Counted from the first letter of the stretch, positions 17,416-27,283 are shown. The stretch: 64,000 nucleotides of DNA from Hyphomicrobiaceae bacterium (GCA_025359185.1 JANYHF010000023.1:1-64000); one strand, 5' to 3'. A program made the numbers and translations. Notes: generated by a model not told the origin, from the letters alone.

Positions 17416-18908
17416 GCACGGATTTTCTCGCCGACGACTTGGATAGACCGCGCGAAGCCTGCGGCGTGTTCGGTATCTATGCCCCCGGGATGGACGTCGC
17501 CCGGCAGACATTCTTTGCATTGTATGCCCTCCAGCATCGCGGCCAGGAGAGCGCGGGCATCGCCACCAGCGATGGCCGCTCGGCCTATCTGCATAAGGGC
17601 ATGGGGTTGGTTGCGCAGGTGTTCACGGAGGAGCGCCTGAAGCCGCTGAAGGGCCACCTCGCCCTTGGCCACAACCGCTATTCGACGACCGGCTCGTCGC
17701 ATTTGCGCAACGCGCAACCCTACCTTATCGAGAGCATCTACGGCCCGCTCGGTGTCGGCCACAATGGCAACCTCACCAACGCCGGAAAACTGCGCAAGCA
17801 GCTGCTCGAACGCGGCGTTGGCCTCTCGTCTTCCAGCGATAGCGAAGTCATTGTACAGATGCTAGCGGCACCGCCGGTCTCGCCCGCTTCACTCAAACCG
17901 GACTGGGAAGACCGCATCCGATCCTTCATGCACCAAGCCGAAGGTGCGTACTCGCTGGTGATTCTCACCCGTGACGCCATTTTCGCGGCGCGTGACCCGC
18001 TGGGCCTAAGGCCGCTCTGCCTTGGGGAAGTGACGTCGAAGGATGGCCGCAAGGGATTCGTGATTGCTTCAGAATCCTGCGCCCTTGCAACCATCGGCGG
18101 AACGTTTATCCGCGAAGTCAGCCCCGGCGAAATGATCCGCCTAGACCGTAATGGAATGACCAGCCTCGTTGGTGTTGAACCCAAACGCGCCACGGCCCTC
18201 TGTGTATTCGAGTACGTTTATTTCGCAAGGCCCGACACACTGCTTGAGGGCCAGGTGATCCACAGCGTGCGTCAGCGTCTTGGAGCCATGCTAGCACAGC
18301 AATCCCCGGTTTCCGCCGATGTCGTGATCGGCGTGCCGGATAGTGCGACACCCGCCGCCATCGGCTATGCGCAGGCCTCGGGCATCCCCTTCAGCGAGGG
18401 TCTGACCAAGAACCGCTATATCGGCCGCACGTTCATTCAGCCTGATGATCAGTTGCGCAAAGCGGGCATCCACCTCAAATTCAATCCGCTGACGGCCAAT
18501 CTAACGGGCAAGCGCGTTGTGCTGATCGATGATTCGATCGTGCGCGGCAACACCATGGGGCCAATCGTGAAGCTGATCCGCGAAGGCGGCGCGGCCGAGG
18601 TCCATGTGCGGATTTCGTCGCCGCCCGTCCGCCACCCCTGCTTCATGGGTATCGACATGGCCAATCAGAGCGAGCTCGCGGCCCACGATATGTCGATCGA
18701 TCAAATTCGACTGCATATTGGCGCAGACAGTTTGGCGTATCTCTCTCACGACGGCATGATGCGGGCGGTGGCCGGTGTGAGACGGCCCGGCGCCGGCCAT
18801 TGCAGCGCCTGCTTCACGGGCAAATATCCGCTCGGACTTGATGTCGCGGCGCTGGCGGGTGAAACGGAAAAACACTCGTTCGAGAGCATGTGGGGGCAGG
18901 AGGCGTGA
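17412..18908 (+). CDS. purF: Amidophosphoribosyltransferase
   Basis: This 498-residue enzyme catalyses the committed step of purine synthesis, PRPP plus glutamine to phosphoribosylamine. After a 16-residue propeptide, Cys17 (REACGVFGIY) is the glutaminase nucleophile exposed by self-cleavage. The N-terminal Ntn domain is followed by the phosphoribosyltransferase domain with the PRPP motif VVLIDDSIVRGNT. All four cysteines that bind the oxygen-labile 4Fe-4S cluster of the Bacillus-type enzyme are present: in ALCVFEYVYF, HPCFMG and GHCSACFTG. Overlaps purC by ATGA and purD by GTGA. Confidence 0.95.
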   Translation: MSTDFLADDLDRPREACGVFGIYAPGMDVARQTFFALYALQHRGQESAGIATSDGRSAYLHKGMGLVAQVFTEERLKPLKGHLALGHNRYSTTGSSHLRNAQPYLIESIYGPLGVGHNGNLTNAGKLRKQLLERGVGLSSSSDSEVIVQMLAAPPVSPASLKPDWEDRIRSFMHQAEGAYSLVILTRDAIFAARDPLGLRPLCLGEVTSKDGRKGFVIASESCALATIGGTFIREVSPGEMIRLDRNGMTSLVGVEPKRATALCVFEYVYFARPDTLLEGQVIHSVRQRLGAMLAQQSPVSADVVIGVPDSATPAAIGYAQASGIPFSEGLTKNRYIGRTFIQPDDQLRKAGIHLKFNPLTANLTGKRVVLIDDSIVRGNTMGPIVKLIREGGAAEVHVRISSPPVRHPCFMGIDMANQSELAAHDMSIDQIRLHIGADSLAYLSHDGMMRAVAGVRRPGAGHCSACFTGKYPLGLDVAALAGETEKHSFESMWGQEA

Positions 18909-20212
18909 CCGCGGCGGCCGTGACCCTTGATCCGTCACACATTCTGATCGTCGGCCGGGGCGGGCGCGAACACGCGCTGGCCTGGTCATTGGCAAAATCG
19001 CCCACTGTCACTCGAATTTGGGTCGCGCCGGGCAATGGCGGCATCGCGGTCATGGGCGGCGTGGCCGGCACCGTTGCTCTGCAAGAAGACGATTTCCCTG
19101 GCCTGACAGCTTTTGCCCAGAACAACAGGATCGGGCTTGCCGTCATTGGGCCGGAAGCGCCGTTGGCGGCCGGCCTTGCCGACGCGTTTGCCGCAGCAGG
19201 CATCCCCTGCTTTGGCCCCTCCAAGGACGCGGCACAGCTCGAAGGCTCCAAGGCTTTTGCCAAGGACTTCATGCTGCGCCATGCCATTCCTACGGCCAGG
19301 CACGCCGTATTCCGCGACCTTGCGAGCGCCATCGACCATGTCCGCAAAGCCGATCACCCGATCGTCATCAAGGCCTCGGGCTTAGCGGCGGGCAAGGGTG
19401 TCGTGCTGCCGGAAACCACGGCCGAGGCCGAACTGGCCTTGCGCCAGATGCTCACGGCGCGGATTTTTGGCGCAGCGGGGGATGAAGTGCTCATTGAGGA
19501 GCGCCTGGTTGGCCCCGAAGCCTCCGTGCTCGCCTTTTGCGATGGCCAGACCTTCAGCCTGATGCCCATCGCACAGGACCACAAGCGGGTGTTCGACGAT
19601 GACAAGGGGCCGAACACAGGCGGCATGGGCGCCTATGCACCGGCACCCGTCGTTGGCCGTGCTCTGCTGGCCGAAATCCGCCAAACCATTATGGCGCCGG
19701 CTTTGAAAGGCATGGCTGCCGAGGGCATGCCATTCGTAGGCGTCCTTTATGCGGGGCTGATGCTGACCAAGACGGGTCCACGCGTGATCGAATTCAATTG
19801 CCGGTTTGGCGATCCGGAAACGCAAGTGATCCTGCCGTTACTGAAAAGCGACCTCGCCACCGTGCTGCGCGCATGTGCTGTTGGTGCCTTGGAGTCGACC
19901 GAGGTCGCCTGGCTGCCTGGCTCGGCCGTTTCGGTGGTGGCCGCGTCGGGCGGTTACCCGGGAGATTATGCCAAGGGCTGCCGCATCACCGGTCTGGACG
20001 ATGCCGCAGCTCTTGCCGGCACCCATGTGTTCCATGCTGGCACACGCCAAGATGCCGACGGCCATGTTCTCACTGACGGTGGCCGCGTGTTGAGCGTCAC
20101 CGGCATTGGCGAAACCGTCGCCGAGGCCAGCGCCCGCGCTTATGCCGGCATCGAGGCCATTGCCTTCGACTGCCTCCACTACCGCCGCGACATCGGAGCC
20201 AAAACCTTATGA
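18905..20212 (+). CDS. purD: Phosphoribosylamine-glycine ligase
   Basis: This protein of about 435 residues is an ATP-grasp enzyme that joins glycine to phosphoribosylamine. Markers are [17 protein letters not shown] near the N-terminus, [58 protein letters not shown] and [12 protein letters not shown]. The start is the GTG at 18905, which overlaps the purF TGA and has AGGAGG just upstream; a GTG at 18890 is also in frame. The C-terminus overlaps purM by ATGA. Part of the purine operon. Confidence 0.94.
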   Translation: MTAAAVTLDPSHILIVGRGGREHALAWSLAKSPTVTRIWVAPGNGGIAVMGGVAGTVALQEDDFPGLTAFAQNNRIGLAVIGPEAPLAAGLADAFAAAGIPCFGPSKDAAQLEGSKAFAKDFMLRHAIPTARHAVFRDLASAIDHVRKADHPIVIKASGLAAGKGVVLPETTAEAELALRQMLTARIFGAAGDEVLIEERLVGPEASVLAFCDGQTFSLMPIAQDHKRVFDDDKGPNTGGMGAYAPAPVVGRALLAEIRQTIMAPALKGMAAEGMPFVGVLYAGLMLTKTGPRVIEFNCRFGDPETQVILPLLKSDLATVLRACAVGALESTEVAWLPGSAVSVVAASGGYPGDYAKGCRITGLDDAAALAGTHVFHAGTRQDADGHVLTDGGRVLSVTGIGETVAEASARAYAGIEAIAFDCLHYRRDIGAKTL

Positions 20213-21237
20213 CATCCTCGACCTATCGTGATGCGGGCGTTGATATCGAGGCCGGAAATCGCGCTGTGCAGTTAATGAAGCGCGCCGTGCAATCGACCTA
20301 CGGCCGGGATGTGCTGGCTGGCATCGGCGCGTTCGGCGGGTTGTTCGACGCGGGCGCGCTGAAGGCCATGGATGCGCCCGTTCTTGTGGCGTCTACGGAT
20401 GGCGTTGGCACTAAGACCAAGATTGCCGCCACGCTTGGGCGTTATGACACGATCGGCCACGACATCGTCGGCCATTGCGTCAATGACATCTTGGTGCAGG
20501 GTGCCCGGCCTCTCTTTTTTCTGGATTATGTGGCTTTCAACAGAATCGTCCCCGAGCGCGTGGCGGCCATCGTCACCGGCATTGCCGAAGCGTGTAAAAC
20601 CGTAGGCTGCGCATTGCTTGGGGGCGAAACCGCCGAGATGCCGGGTGTCTATGCCGAGGGCGAGTTCGACATTGTCGGGACGATTATCGGTGCTGTGGAC
20701 CGGGCGCGTATCGTCGATGGCAGCAGTATCGTGCCGGGCGATGCCATTATCGGCATTGCGTCGAATGGGCTGCACACAAATGGATTCTCACTGGCCCGGC
20801 GCATTCTGGCCGGCCGCGATTTGTCCGCGCGCATACCCGAATTGGGCGCCACGTTAGGCGCCGCCTTGCTTGCTCCGCATCGCCCCTATCTTGCGGAGCT
20901 GGAGCGCCTGTGGGCGGCGGGCGTCACCGTCAAGGGCATGGCCCACATCACTGGCGGCGGCCTCATTGAGAACCCGCCTCGCATCCTGCCCGATGGGATC
21001 GCTGCGCGCATTGACAGGGGCGCCTGGCCGATGCCCGCACTATTCCGGCTGATCGAGGAGGACGGCAACATCGCGCCGGAGGAGATGGCGCGTGTGTTCA
21101 ATTGCGGGCTTGGAATGCTGCTGTTTGTGCCGAAGTCCGAAGCGGGCCGGGCGCTGGGGTTGCTGGGAACGGACGCCTGGATCGTTGGCGAGGCGATTAC
21201 TCGGACCGGCGAGCCTGTTGAGCTGACCGGGCCATGA
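20209..21237 (+). CDS. purM: Phosphoribosylformylglycinamidine cyclo-ligase
   Basis: This 342-residue AIR synthetase closes the imidazole ring using ATP. Family markers occur in order: [15 protein letters not shown] at the N-terminus, [15 protein letters not shown] near residue 62, [18 protein letters not shown] near 87, [13 protein letters not shown] near 135, [16 protein letters not shown] near 185 and [13 protein letters not shown] near 247. PurM is related in fold to PurL. It overlaps purD upstream and purN downstream by ATGA each, so expression is probably tightly coupled. Confidence 0.95.
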   Translation: MTSSTYRDAGVDIEAGNRAVQLMKRAVQSTYGRDVLAGIGAFGGLFDAGALKAMDAPVLVASTDGVGTKTKIAATLGRYDTIGHDIVGHCVNDILVQGARPLFFLDYVAFNRIVPERVAAIVTGIAEACKTVGCALLGGETAEMPGVYAEGEFDIVGTIIGAVDRARIVDGSSIVPGDAIIGIASNGLHTNGFSLARRILAGRDLSARIPELGATLGAALLAPHRPYLAELERLWAAGVTVKGMAHITGGGLIENPPRILPDGIAARIDRGAWPMPALFRLIEEDGNIAPEEMARVFNCGLGMLLFVPKSEAGRALGLLGTDAWIVGEAITRTGEPVELTGP

Positions 21238-21821
21238 AGCGCCTCGTTGTTCTGATCTCGGGCGGCGGCTCAAACCTGCAGGCCCTGTTGGACGCCATTG
21301 AGAACGGCACGCTGTCAGCCGACATCGCTCTCGTCGTGTCAAACAGCGCCGGTGCTTTTGGCTTGGAGCGAGCAAAGCGTGCGGGCCTGCCTACGCTATC
21401 CCTAGTGCTTGATCGTACAATCAGTTCGCGGATAGACTATGACAGTGAGTTGGCCCAGCACATAGCGGCGGTCGAGCCCGATTTGATCGTGCTGGCCGGT
21501 TGGATGCATGTGCTAAGCCCAAACTTCCTTGATAGGTTCCCTGGCAAAGTCATCAATTTGCACCCGGCGCTTCCGGGGGTATTCCCCGGCACGCACGCCA
21601 TAGAGCGGGCGCTGGATGCGTTTAAGCGCGGCGACATTGCGAGTACGGGTGTGATGGTGCACGAGGTTATCGCCGAGATCGACGCGGGGCCGGTGTTAGG
21701 AACTCGGGTGGTGCCCATTGCAGCTGCGGATACGATCAGCACACTTTCTGTCCGTATGCATTCAGCCGAACATGAGCTGCTGGTCGATGTGGTGCGTGGG
21801 CTGACTGCCCGTGGGCGGTAG
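21234..21821 (+). CDS. purN: Phosphoribosylglycinamide formyltransferase (folate-dependent)
   Basis: This 195-residue enzyme transfers a formyl group from 10-formyl-tetrahydrofolate to GAR. The N-terminal [16 protein letters not shown] phosphate loop, the NLHPALPG stretch with catalytic Asn and His (near residue 108), and the Asp in EIDAGPVLG complete the Asn-His-Asp triad. It is the last gene of the purine operon and overlaps purM. The final gene, dgoA, is convergent 36 bases away, so the intervening stretch probably contains termination signals, although no strong hairpin is obvious. No purH, purB, purE or purK lies in the window. Confidence 0.94.
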   Translation: MKRLVVLISGGGSNLQALLDAIENGTLSADIALVVSNSAGAFGLERAKRAGLPTLSLVLDRTISSRIDYDSELAQHIAAVEPDLIVLAGWMHVLSPNFLDRFPGKVINLHPALPGVFPGTHAIERALDAFKRGDIASTGVMVHEVIAEIDAGPVLGTRVVPIAAADTISTLSVRMHSAEHELLVDVVRGLTARGR

Positions 21822-21857
21822 GCGGTGCAATACGGCTCGAAAGTGTCCTATTGCGCC

Positions 21858-22493
21858 CTACACCGCTAACGCCTTCGCCTTGACCCAGGCAGCCACCAGC
21901 GTCGTCGCCTTGGCGTTGACATCGGCTGCAGCATCGCCCGGTTTGTATAAACTCGATCCAATGCCGAAGCCAGCCGCACCAGCCTCCAGCCAATCGCGCA
22001 TGTTGCCTGCCGAGACCCCACCAACCGGCAGCACCCGCACGGTGCCCGGCAGCACAGCGCGCCAAGCCTTCAGCACAACCGGACTTGCGGCCTCCGCAGG
22101 AAACAGCTTGAGTGTTGTCGCGCCAGCGCGAATGGCCGCAAACGCTTCAGTGGGTGTAAAAACACCGGGTAGCGGGATCAGGCCGAGTTTCACCGCCCGG
22201 CTGATCACCTCGGGATTGCAATCGGGCGAAACACTCAGCGTGCCTTGAGCGGCGTGCAGGAGTTCCACTTGCTCCGGCTTCAGCACCGTGCCCGCGCCAA
22301 CCAGAAACCGCCCGTTGGCTGATTTGGCCAGTGCCGCAATCGAGGCAAAGGGATCAGGCGAATTCAGTGGCACTTCGAGGATACGGATACCCGCACTAAA
22401 GAGCGCTTCGCCGACCGCCACAGCCTCGCCAACCGTGACGCCCCGCAAGATCGCTACCAATCCACAGCTGGCCAAAGCGTCATCAAAGGTCAT
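21858..22493 (-). CDS. dgoA: 2-dehydro-3-deoxy-6-phosphogalactonate aldolase
   Basis: This 211-residue class I aldolase of the KDPG/KDPGal family cleaves the phosphorylated 2-keto-3-deoxy sugar acid to pyruvate and glyceraldehyde-3-phosphate. Catalytic Glu lies in RILEVPLNSPD near residue 40 and the Schiff-base Lys in TLKLFPAE near 128; GAGTVL and LPVGGVSAGN are phosphate and substrate loops. The first ATG overlaps the dgoK stop by four bases, so the pair forms a translationally coupled operon and supports galactonate rather than gluconate chemistry. Dehydratase and transporter partners are not adjacent. Confidence 0.9.
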   Translation of the reverse strand: MTFDDALASCGLVAILRGVTVGEAVAVGEALFSAGIRILEVPLNSPDPFASIAALAKSANGRFLVGAGTVLKPEQVELLHAAQGTLSVSPDCNPEVISRAVKLGLIPLPGVFTPTEAFAAIRAGATTLKLFPAEAASPVVLKAWRAVLPGTVRVLPVGGVSAGNMRDWLEAGAAGFGIGSSLYKPGDAAADVNAKATTLVAAWVKAKALAV

Positions 22494-23398
22494 GTGATCA
22501 ATCCTGCTTGATTCCGGATTTTCCCCAGCCCGCGCACGGCGGCGTCCGGACGACCAAGTCTCCCGGTGATCCCGGCGAAACCCAACGCTTTCATATAGGG
22601 ATCGGCAAGCATGGACCCACCAATCACCGTCACACCCACTGCGCCCGGCTGAAACAACTTTGTGGCTCCAGCGATTTCCGTGCCGATCAGAAGGCCAGAC
22701 AGATAGGCCGCCAGCTGATCCCCCGGCAAGTCACCGAACAAACCCAACGTACGCACACTGAAGAGGTCATGCAGCAGCCCGGCTCCACCCTGTCGCTGCG
22801 CCAAGCCCGTCCGCACACCGCGCTCGAATCCGGGGCCATCCTCGGCCTCACCCGTCATCAGCCGTCCCAATATCGTATGCGCCTTAAGCGCACCGAACAT
22901 CTCGCCGGTCATGAAGGTCGCGAACCGGGCAATGCGTCCCGCCTCGACCGCGACCCACTTGCAATGCGTACCGCGCATGACGAACAGCCCATTGCCACCG
23001 TCAAGCGCTCCAAATATCTGGGTTTCTTCGCCACGCATCACGTCGGGCACGCCGTCCCCGGCATGCCAGGACACACCCGGCACAAAGACGAGTTTGCGGC
23101 CATTGCTGGTCTGAAACTGGGACAAGCCTTTTGCGAGATCGGTCAGTCCGGCCGGCGCCTGCACGTAAGGCACCTCGCGCCAGCCTTGCCGGCTGCTTAT
23201 CATGCCCGACGCCAGAACGGGCAGCTGCGTATCCCAACCGGCGACATGCCGTTCGAAGACCGGCTCGAACGCCCCGTTCTTCACCGACAGAATCCCGTCA
23301 CCGTGCGCCCGCGTTTCAATAACGGCTCCGTCAGGGGCAACCAGATAAGCGCGGAACGACGACGTGCCCCAATCCAGAGCGATGAAACCTTGGCTCAT
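22490..23398 (-). CDS. dgoK: 2-dehydro-3-deoxygalactonokinase
   Basis: This 302-residue kinase phosphorylates 2-keto-3-deoxygalactonate for the aldolase encoded downstream. Family markers are FIALDWGTSSFRAYLV at the N-terminus (phosphate-1 loop of the ASKHA fold), PVLASGMISSRQGW, GVPDVMRGEETQIFGA near residue 120, MRGTHCKWV near 142 and VIGGSMLADPYMKAL near 265. ATG 23398 follows AAGGTGA; a GTG two codons earlier (23404) is also open. Its promoter lies in the 169-base gap shared divergently with the adhesin gene. Confidence 0.92.
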   Translation of the reverse strand: MSQGFIALDWGTSSFRAYLVAPDGAVIETRAHGDGILSVKNGAFEPVFERHVAGWDTQLPVLASGMISSRQGWREVPYVQAPAGLTDLAKGLSQFQTSNGRKLVFVPGVSWHAGDGVPDVMRGEETQIFGALDGGNGLFVMRGTHCKWVAVEAGRIARFATFMTGEMFGALKAHTILGRLMTGEAEDGPGFERGVRTGLAQRQGGAGLLHDLFSVRTLGLFGDLPGDQLAAYLSGLLIGTEIAGATKLFQPGAVGVTVIGGSMLADPYMKALGFAGITGRLGRPDAAVRGLGKIRNQAGLIT

Positions 23399-23567
23399 GT
23401 TCACCTTCGTCCACTTCGCTTTAAGGCCGGATATTTATCTAGCACGACGCCCGCTCCTTGGAACATCACGGGCGCGCATTCGCTCCGTTAATCCAACCTT
23501 AACCAGAAACATGCAATCTGTAGTTGTATTCTCCTTTTCAATGTCCCGCGTAACGGAGTGACCTTTC

Positions 23568-25427
23568 ATGTTGCGTTTTCACTTTCTGACGGCGGCCATT
23601 GCGGCCGGCGTATTGATGCTGACTGCGCCCAGTTCGGCAATGGCCCAGGCCTGTGCGGCCGGAACTGGCACCAGTTCCACCAAATGCGGGCTCAACGCGT
23701 CGGCGTCGGGCCTCCAATCGACAGGCGTTGGCAACAATGCCAAGGCCAATGGCCTCGATGCCACGGCACTCGGCCAATCCAGCAATGCCAGCAATCCGCT
23801 CACGACGGCGATCGGCCAGAATGCCCAGGCCGTCGGCGACAATGCGACGGCGCTAGGCGAAGGCTCACAAGCCAGCAGCACCAGCACGACGGCGCTCGGC
23901 CAAAGCGCGCTCGCGACCGGCGCTGCGGGTACAGCTACGGGCGCTGGCAGCAACGCCTCGGGTAATCTCTCGACAGCCATAGGTCAGGCGGCTCAGGCCA
24001 ACGCCGACAACAGCACGGCACTTGGCCAGGGGGCCCAGGCCACCGGCAGCAATGCCGTTTCGGCGGGTCAGGGCTCGAAGGCCACCGGCTCGTCGTCTAC
24101 GGCGGCCGGTGCAGGTTCGGCCGCAACGGCTGATCTGGCGACGACTTTTGGCATGGCGGCGCAGGCCAGCGGTGTCAGTTCCCTGGCGCTCGGCCAAGGC
24201 GCGCAGTCGGCAGGTACGCAATCGATTGCAGTGGGTCAGGGCGCCAAGGCCCTTGGCAGTAACGCCATCAGTACCGGTGTTGGCTCAGCTGCGAGTTACG
24301 ACAACAGCATCGCCATCGGCACAGGCGTGAAAACCACAGCGGCAAACCAGGTGCTGATCGGCGACGCGGCGTCAACTTATTCGATGCCGGGGGCGGTCAG
24401 TGCCGCCAGCAAAAGCGCCCAGTCCGGCGGGCTGCAAGTGCTGACAACCGATGCCAACGGCAATGTGGCGTCCGACGGGGGTAAGATTTTCAACAACATT
24501 GATGCGCTCAATGTGACCGTCGCGACACACACCACTCAGATTGCAAAAAACACGACCGACATAACCAATATCGACGCGCGGACGACCCAGAACACCACAA
24601 TCATCACAACGCACACTGCACAATTCACTCAGCATACGAAGTATATTACCGCTCTGCAGGTCCAAACTGCCGATCACGAGACCCGCATTACTAAGAACAC
24701 GAGCGACATCATCAATATCGATGCGCGCACCACCCAGAATGCAAGCAACATCACCAACCTGACCACCACCGTCAACACCCACACCACTCAAATCACTCAA
24801 CACGGCAAGGACATCGCCACGCTACAATCGCAATCAGCGGATCACGAGACCCGCATTAACAAAAACAGTTCCGACATCGTCAATATCGATGCGCGCACCA
24901 CCCAGAATACAAACAACATCACCAACCTGACCAGCACCGTCAACACTCACACTACTCAAATCACTCAGCACGGCAAGGACATCGCCACGTTGCAATCGCA
25001 ATCGGCCGATCACGAGACCCGGATTACCAAGAACAGTTCCGACATCGCCAATATCGATCAGCGTACGACCCAGAATACGCAGAACATCACATCCCTGAGC
25101 AATACGGTGAACGGCTTCAGCGGTCAGATTGCATCGGCCAAAGCCGATGTGGCCGAAGTCAAAGCCGACATGGCACAAGTGAAACAGCAGACCCAGAGCA
25201 ACACCCAGGGCGTTGCCATGGCTTTTGCAATGGCTGGCACGGCGGCCCTGCCGTCTGACAAAATGGCGGCTGTGTCCGCGAATTGGGGGTATTTCGACGG
25301 GCAAAACGCCCTGGCGCTTGGTATAGCCGGGCGTTTGACGCCCAATGCCTACGTGTCCGGAGGTGTCGCCGTTGGTGCTGACGGTGGCGACTTTGGCGCC
25401 CGTGCCGGCCTTACGGTTGCGTGGTGA
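23568..25427 (+). CDS. Trimeric autotransporter adhesin (YadA-like)
   Basis: This 619-residue surface adhesin has the full type Vc layout. Residues 1-26 are a signal peptide ending SAMAQA. Residues about 35-270 are the head, with some 14-residue left-handed parallel-roll repeats of the form ATALGQSSNAS. A neck and a coiled-coil stalk follow (about 300-535) with 56-residue repeats of the type DIxNIDxRTTQNxxNIT. Next come a short alanine/valine-rich coiled coil and a C-terminal four-strand YadA anchor (about 545-619) ending LTVAW, with a terminal aromatic residue. Three chains should form the barrel and stalk in the outer membrane. GGAG precedes the ATG. The protein is short for the family. Ligand unknown; biofilm or surface attachment is likely. 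Confidence 0.9.
   Translation: MLRFHFLTAAIAAGVLMLTAPSSAMAQACAAGTGTSSTKCGLNASASGLQSTGVGNNAKANGLDATALGQSSNASNPLTTAIGQNAQAVGDNATALGEGSQASSTSTTALGQSALATGAAGTATGAGSNASGNLSTAIGQAAQANADNSTALGQGAQATGSNAVSAGQGSKATGSSSTAAGAGSAATADLATTFGMAAQASGVSSLALGQGAQSAGTQSIAVGQGAKALGSNAISTGVGSAASYDNSIAIGTGVKTTAANQVLIGDAASTYSMPGAVSAASKSAQSGGLQVLTTDANGNVASDGGKIFNNIDALNVTVATHTTQIAKNTTDITNIDARTTQNTTIITTHTAQFTQHTKYITALQVQTADHETRITKNTSDIINIDARTTQNASNITNLTTTVNTHTTQITQHGKDIATLQSQSADHETRINKNSSDIVNIDARTTQNTNNITNLTSTVNTHTTQITQHGKDIATLQSQSADHETRITKNSSDIANIDQRTTQNTQNITSLSNTVNGFSGQIASAKADVAEVKADMAQVKQQTQSNTQGVAMAFAMAGTAALPSDKMAAVSANWGYFDGQNALALGIAGRLTPNAYVSGGVAVGADGGDFGARAGLTVAW
24673..25090 (+). repeat. 168-base tandem repeat encoding adhesin stalk
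   Basis: Copies begin at 24673, 24841 and 25009 (spacing exactly 168 bases, 56 codons). The third is truncated near 25090 and a diverged copy precedes from about 24520. Each unit starts ATCACGAGACCCG and encodes DHETRI, a DIxNID helix and a KDIATLQSQSA segment. High identity between copies at the nucleotide level suggests recent duplication and makes copy-number variation by slippage or recombination plausible. Confidence 0.85.
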
Positions 25428-25441
25428 ATGGAGCTATGACC

Positions 25442-25918
25442 ATGACCAACCCCGCACAATTGTGTTCCCGGTTCCGCAATTTCGGTTTCGCCGCCTCGCT
25501 CACGGCTGCTCTTTGGCTCGGGCCTGCTGAGGTCAGAGCGGCCAACACCACAGTGCCCGATGGCTACCAGCTCTCACTGCTGATCTATGCAACGCTGACC
25601 GCCCTCGATCAGGCCAACACCACCGGCAACTACACCGTCCTTCGCAGCCTTGCCGCACCAGAGTTCCAGCGCCTCAATCCGCCCGCCACGCTCGCCAGCG
25701 TATTCGCCAAATACCGCGAGCGGCATGTGGGGCTGGCACCCATCATGCTGTTTCAGCCCAAACTCTTGGAAGAACCCACAATTGACGGTGACGGCCTACT
25801 ACACTTGAAAGGTTTTTTCCCAACCCAGCCCTTACGGATCGGCTTTGAACTGGCGTTCCAGTTGATCGGTGGCAGTTGGCGGCTGATGACTCTTGCGGTG
25901 GCACCGAGCCAGGCATGA
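25442..25918 (+). CDS. Secreted hypothetical protein, possibly NTF2-like
   Basis: I do not recognise a named family for this 158-residue protein. Residues 1-33 are a signal peptide ending EVRAAN. The mature part reads like a compact alpha+beta domain: a helix LSLLIYATLTALDQANTTGN, a FQRLNP and VFAKYRE helix, then beta strands ending FQLIGGSWRLMTLAVAP. This order (helices, then a curved sheet with a GG-W-R strand) resembles NTF2/SnoaL-like folds. GGAG eight bases upstream favours ATG 25442 over the ATG at 25436. It starts 14 bases after the adhesin gene, so it may be co-expressed and assist or process the adhesin; that is inference. Confidence 0.65.
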   Translation: MTNPAQLCSRFRNFGFAASLTAALWLGPAEVRAANTTVPDGYQLSLLIYATLTALDQANTTGNYTVLRSLAAPEFQRLNPPATLASVFAKYRERHVGLAPIMLFQPKLLEEPTIDGDGLLHLKGFFPTQPLRIGFELAFQLIGGSWRLMTLAVAPSQA

Positions 25919-25984
25919 GAGGTACTGGCCTAAAAAGGCACCGACGGATATCGTGCTCCTGATCTGCCGCAAGAGGACACTCCG

Positions 25985-27247
25985 ATGCCCACCCAGAACC
26001 TAATCATCGATCCCCAAAAGCTGTGGGACGCCATCATGGAGACCGCCAAATTTGGCGCCACGCCCAAGGGGGGCATCAAGCGGCTGACCCTGTCGGACGA
26101 CGACAAGCGGGTGCGCGATTGGTTCAAGGCGGCGTGCGAGGCGTTGGGATGCACCGTGTCGGTGGACGCGGTGGGAAATATGTTTGCGGTGCGGCCGGGA
26201 AAGCGGGCAGATCTTCTCCCCATCGCCCTCGGCTCACATCTCGATACGCAGCCGACGGGCGGAAAATTCGATGGCGTTTTGGGCGTGCTCGGCGCGCTCG
26301 AAGCCTTGCGCACCCTGGAGGCCACCGGCTACGAGACCAACGCGCCCATCATGCTGGTCAACTGGACCAATGAGGAGGGCTCAAGGTTCGCCCCCGCCAT
26401 GCTGTGCTCGGGTGTTTATGCTGGTGTGTTCACTCCGGACTACGCCTATGCGCGCACAGACCGCGACGGCAAAACGCTCGGGGAGGAACTGGCGCGCATT
26501 GGCTACCGGGGCAGCGCCCCCGTGGGCTCCCACCAGTTTCAGGCGCTATTCGAGTTGCATATCGAGCAAGGGCCGATCCTGGAGGCTGAGGCCAAGGAGA
26601 TTGGTGTCGTTACGGGCGTACAAGGAATGCGCTGGTACGAAGTTACAGTCAGCGGGCAGGAGGCGCACACGGGCGCAACGCCGATGAAACTGCGCAAGAA
26701 CGCGCTGTTGGGCGCGGCGCGGATGATCCAAGCCATCGACAAAGTCGGCATGGATTATCTTCCCGGCGTCGCCAGCGTGGGCCTGATCGAAAACCGGCCC
26801 AACAGCCGCAATGTGGTCCCGGGTGAAGTGTTCTTCACGGTCGATCTGCGGCATCCGGATGAAGCGATTCTCGACAGGATGGAAGCAGCATTCCGCAAAG
26901 CGCTGCCTGATTGTGCGGCGGGGCAGGACCTTGGCTTTGAGGAAAAGCGGATCTGGAACTCGCCGGCCGTGGCGTTCAACACTGATCTGATCGCGTGTGT
27001 GCGGAGGGGCGCTGAGAAAGCGGGCTATTCGACGCGACACATGGCGTCTGGCGCTGGGCACGATGCCGCCTATATCGCTCGCGTCGCCCCAACGACGATG
27101 ATCTTCGTGCCTTGCCTCGGTGGCCTCTCCCACAACGAAACTGAATCTACGACGCTGGACGAGTGCGGTCGCGGCGCGCAGGTGCTGCTCAATGCCGTGC
27201 TGGAATATGACCGCCAGCTGGGCGACAGGCCGCAGCCTATTTGCTAG
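25985..27247 (+). CDS. M20-family amidase/hydrolase (allantoate or N-carbamoyl amino acid type)
   Basis: This 420-residue dinuclear-metal hydrolase of the M20/M28 fold resembles N-carbamoyl-L-amino acid hydrolases and allantoate amidohydrolases. Metal ligands are visible: His in GSHLDTQPTGGKFDG near residue 83, Asp in the same loop, Glu pair in NWTNEEGSRF near 128, His in ELHIEQGP near 192 and His in LSHNETE near 390. The dimerisation domain carries GQEAHTGATPM with the substrate-clamping His. It is followed by an SDR and a P450 in close order, so the operon probably degrades an N-carbamoyl or amide compound. The exact substrate cannot be stated. Confidence 0.87.
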   Translation: MPTQNLIIDPQKLWDAIMETAKFGATPKGGIKRLTLSDDDKRVRDWFKAACEALGCTVSVDAVGNMFAVRPGKRADLLPIALGSHLDTQPTGGKFDGVLGVLGALEALRTLEATGYETNAPIMLVNWTNEEGSRFAPAMLCSGVYAGVFTPDYAYARTDRDGKTLGEELARIGYRGSAPVGSHQFQALFELHIEQGPILEAEAKEIGVVTGVQGMRWYEVTVSGQEAHTGATPMKLRKNALLGAARMIQAIDKVGMDYLPGVASVGLIENRPNSRNVVPGEVFFTVDLRHPDEAILDRMEAAFRKALPDCAAGQDLGFEEKRIWNSPAVAFNTDLIACVRRGAEKAGYSTRHMASGAGHDAAYIARVAPTTMIFVPCLGGLSHNETESTTLDECGRGAQVLLNAVLEYDRQLGDRPQPIC

Positions 27248-27283
27248 CGTGCGAACTATCGATAGACATCCGGGAGTTTTCGA

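Noticed and set aside
22508-23491. 327-codon + frame opposite dgoK
   Set aside because: dgoK motifs are unmistakable on the other strand; His/Arg/Pro-rich shadow.
24520-25090. Direct repeats that might be a CRISPR array
   Set aside because: Units are 168 bases, contiguous and coding in frame for a coiled-coil stalk; there are no spacers and no cas genes.
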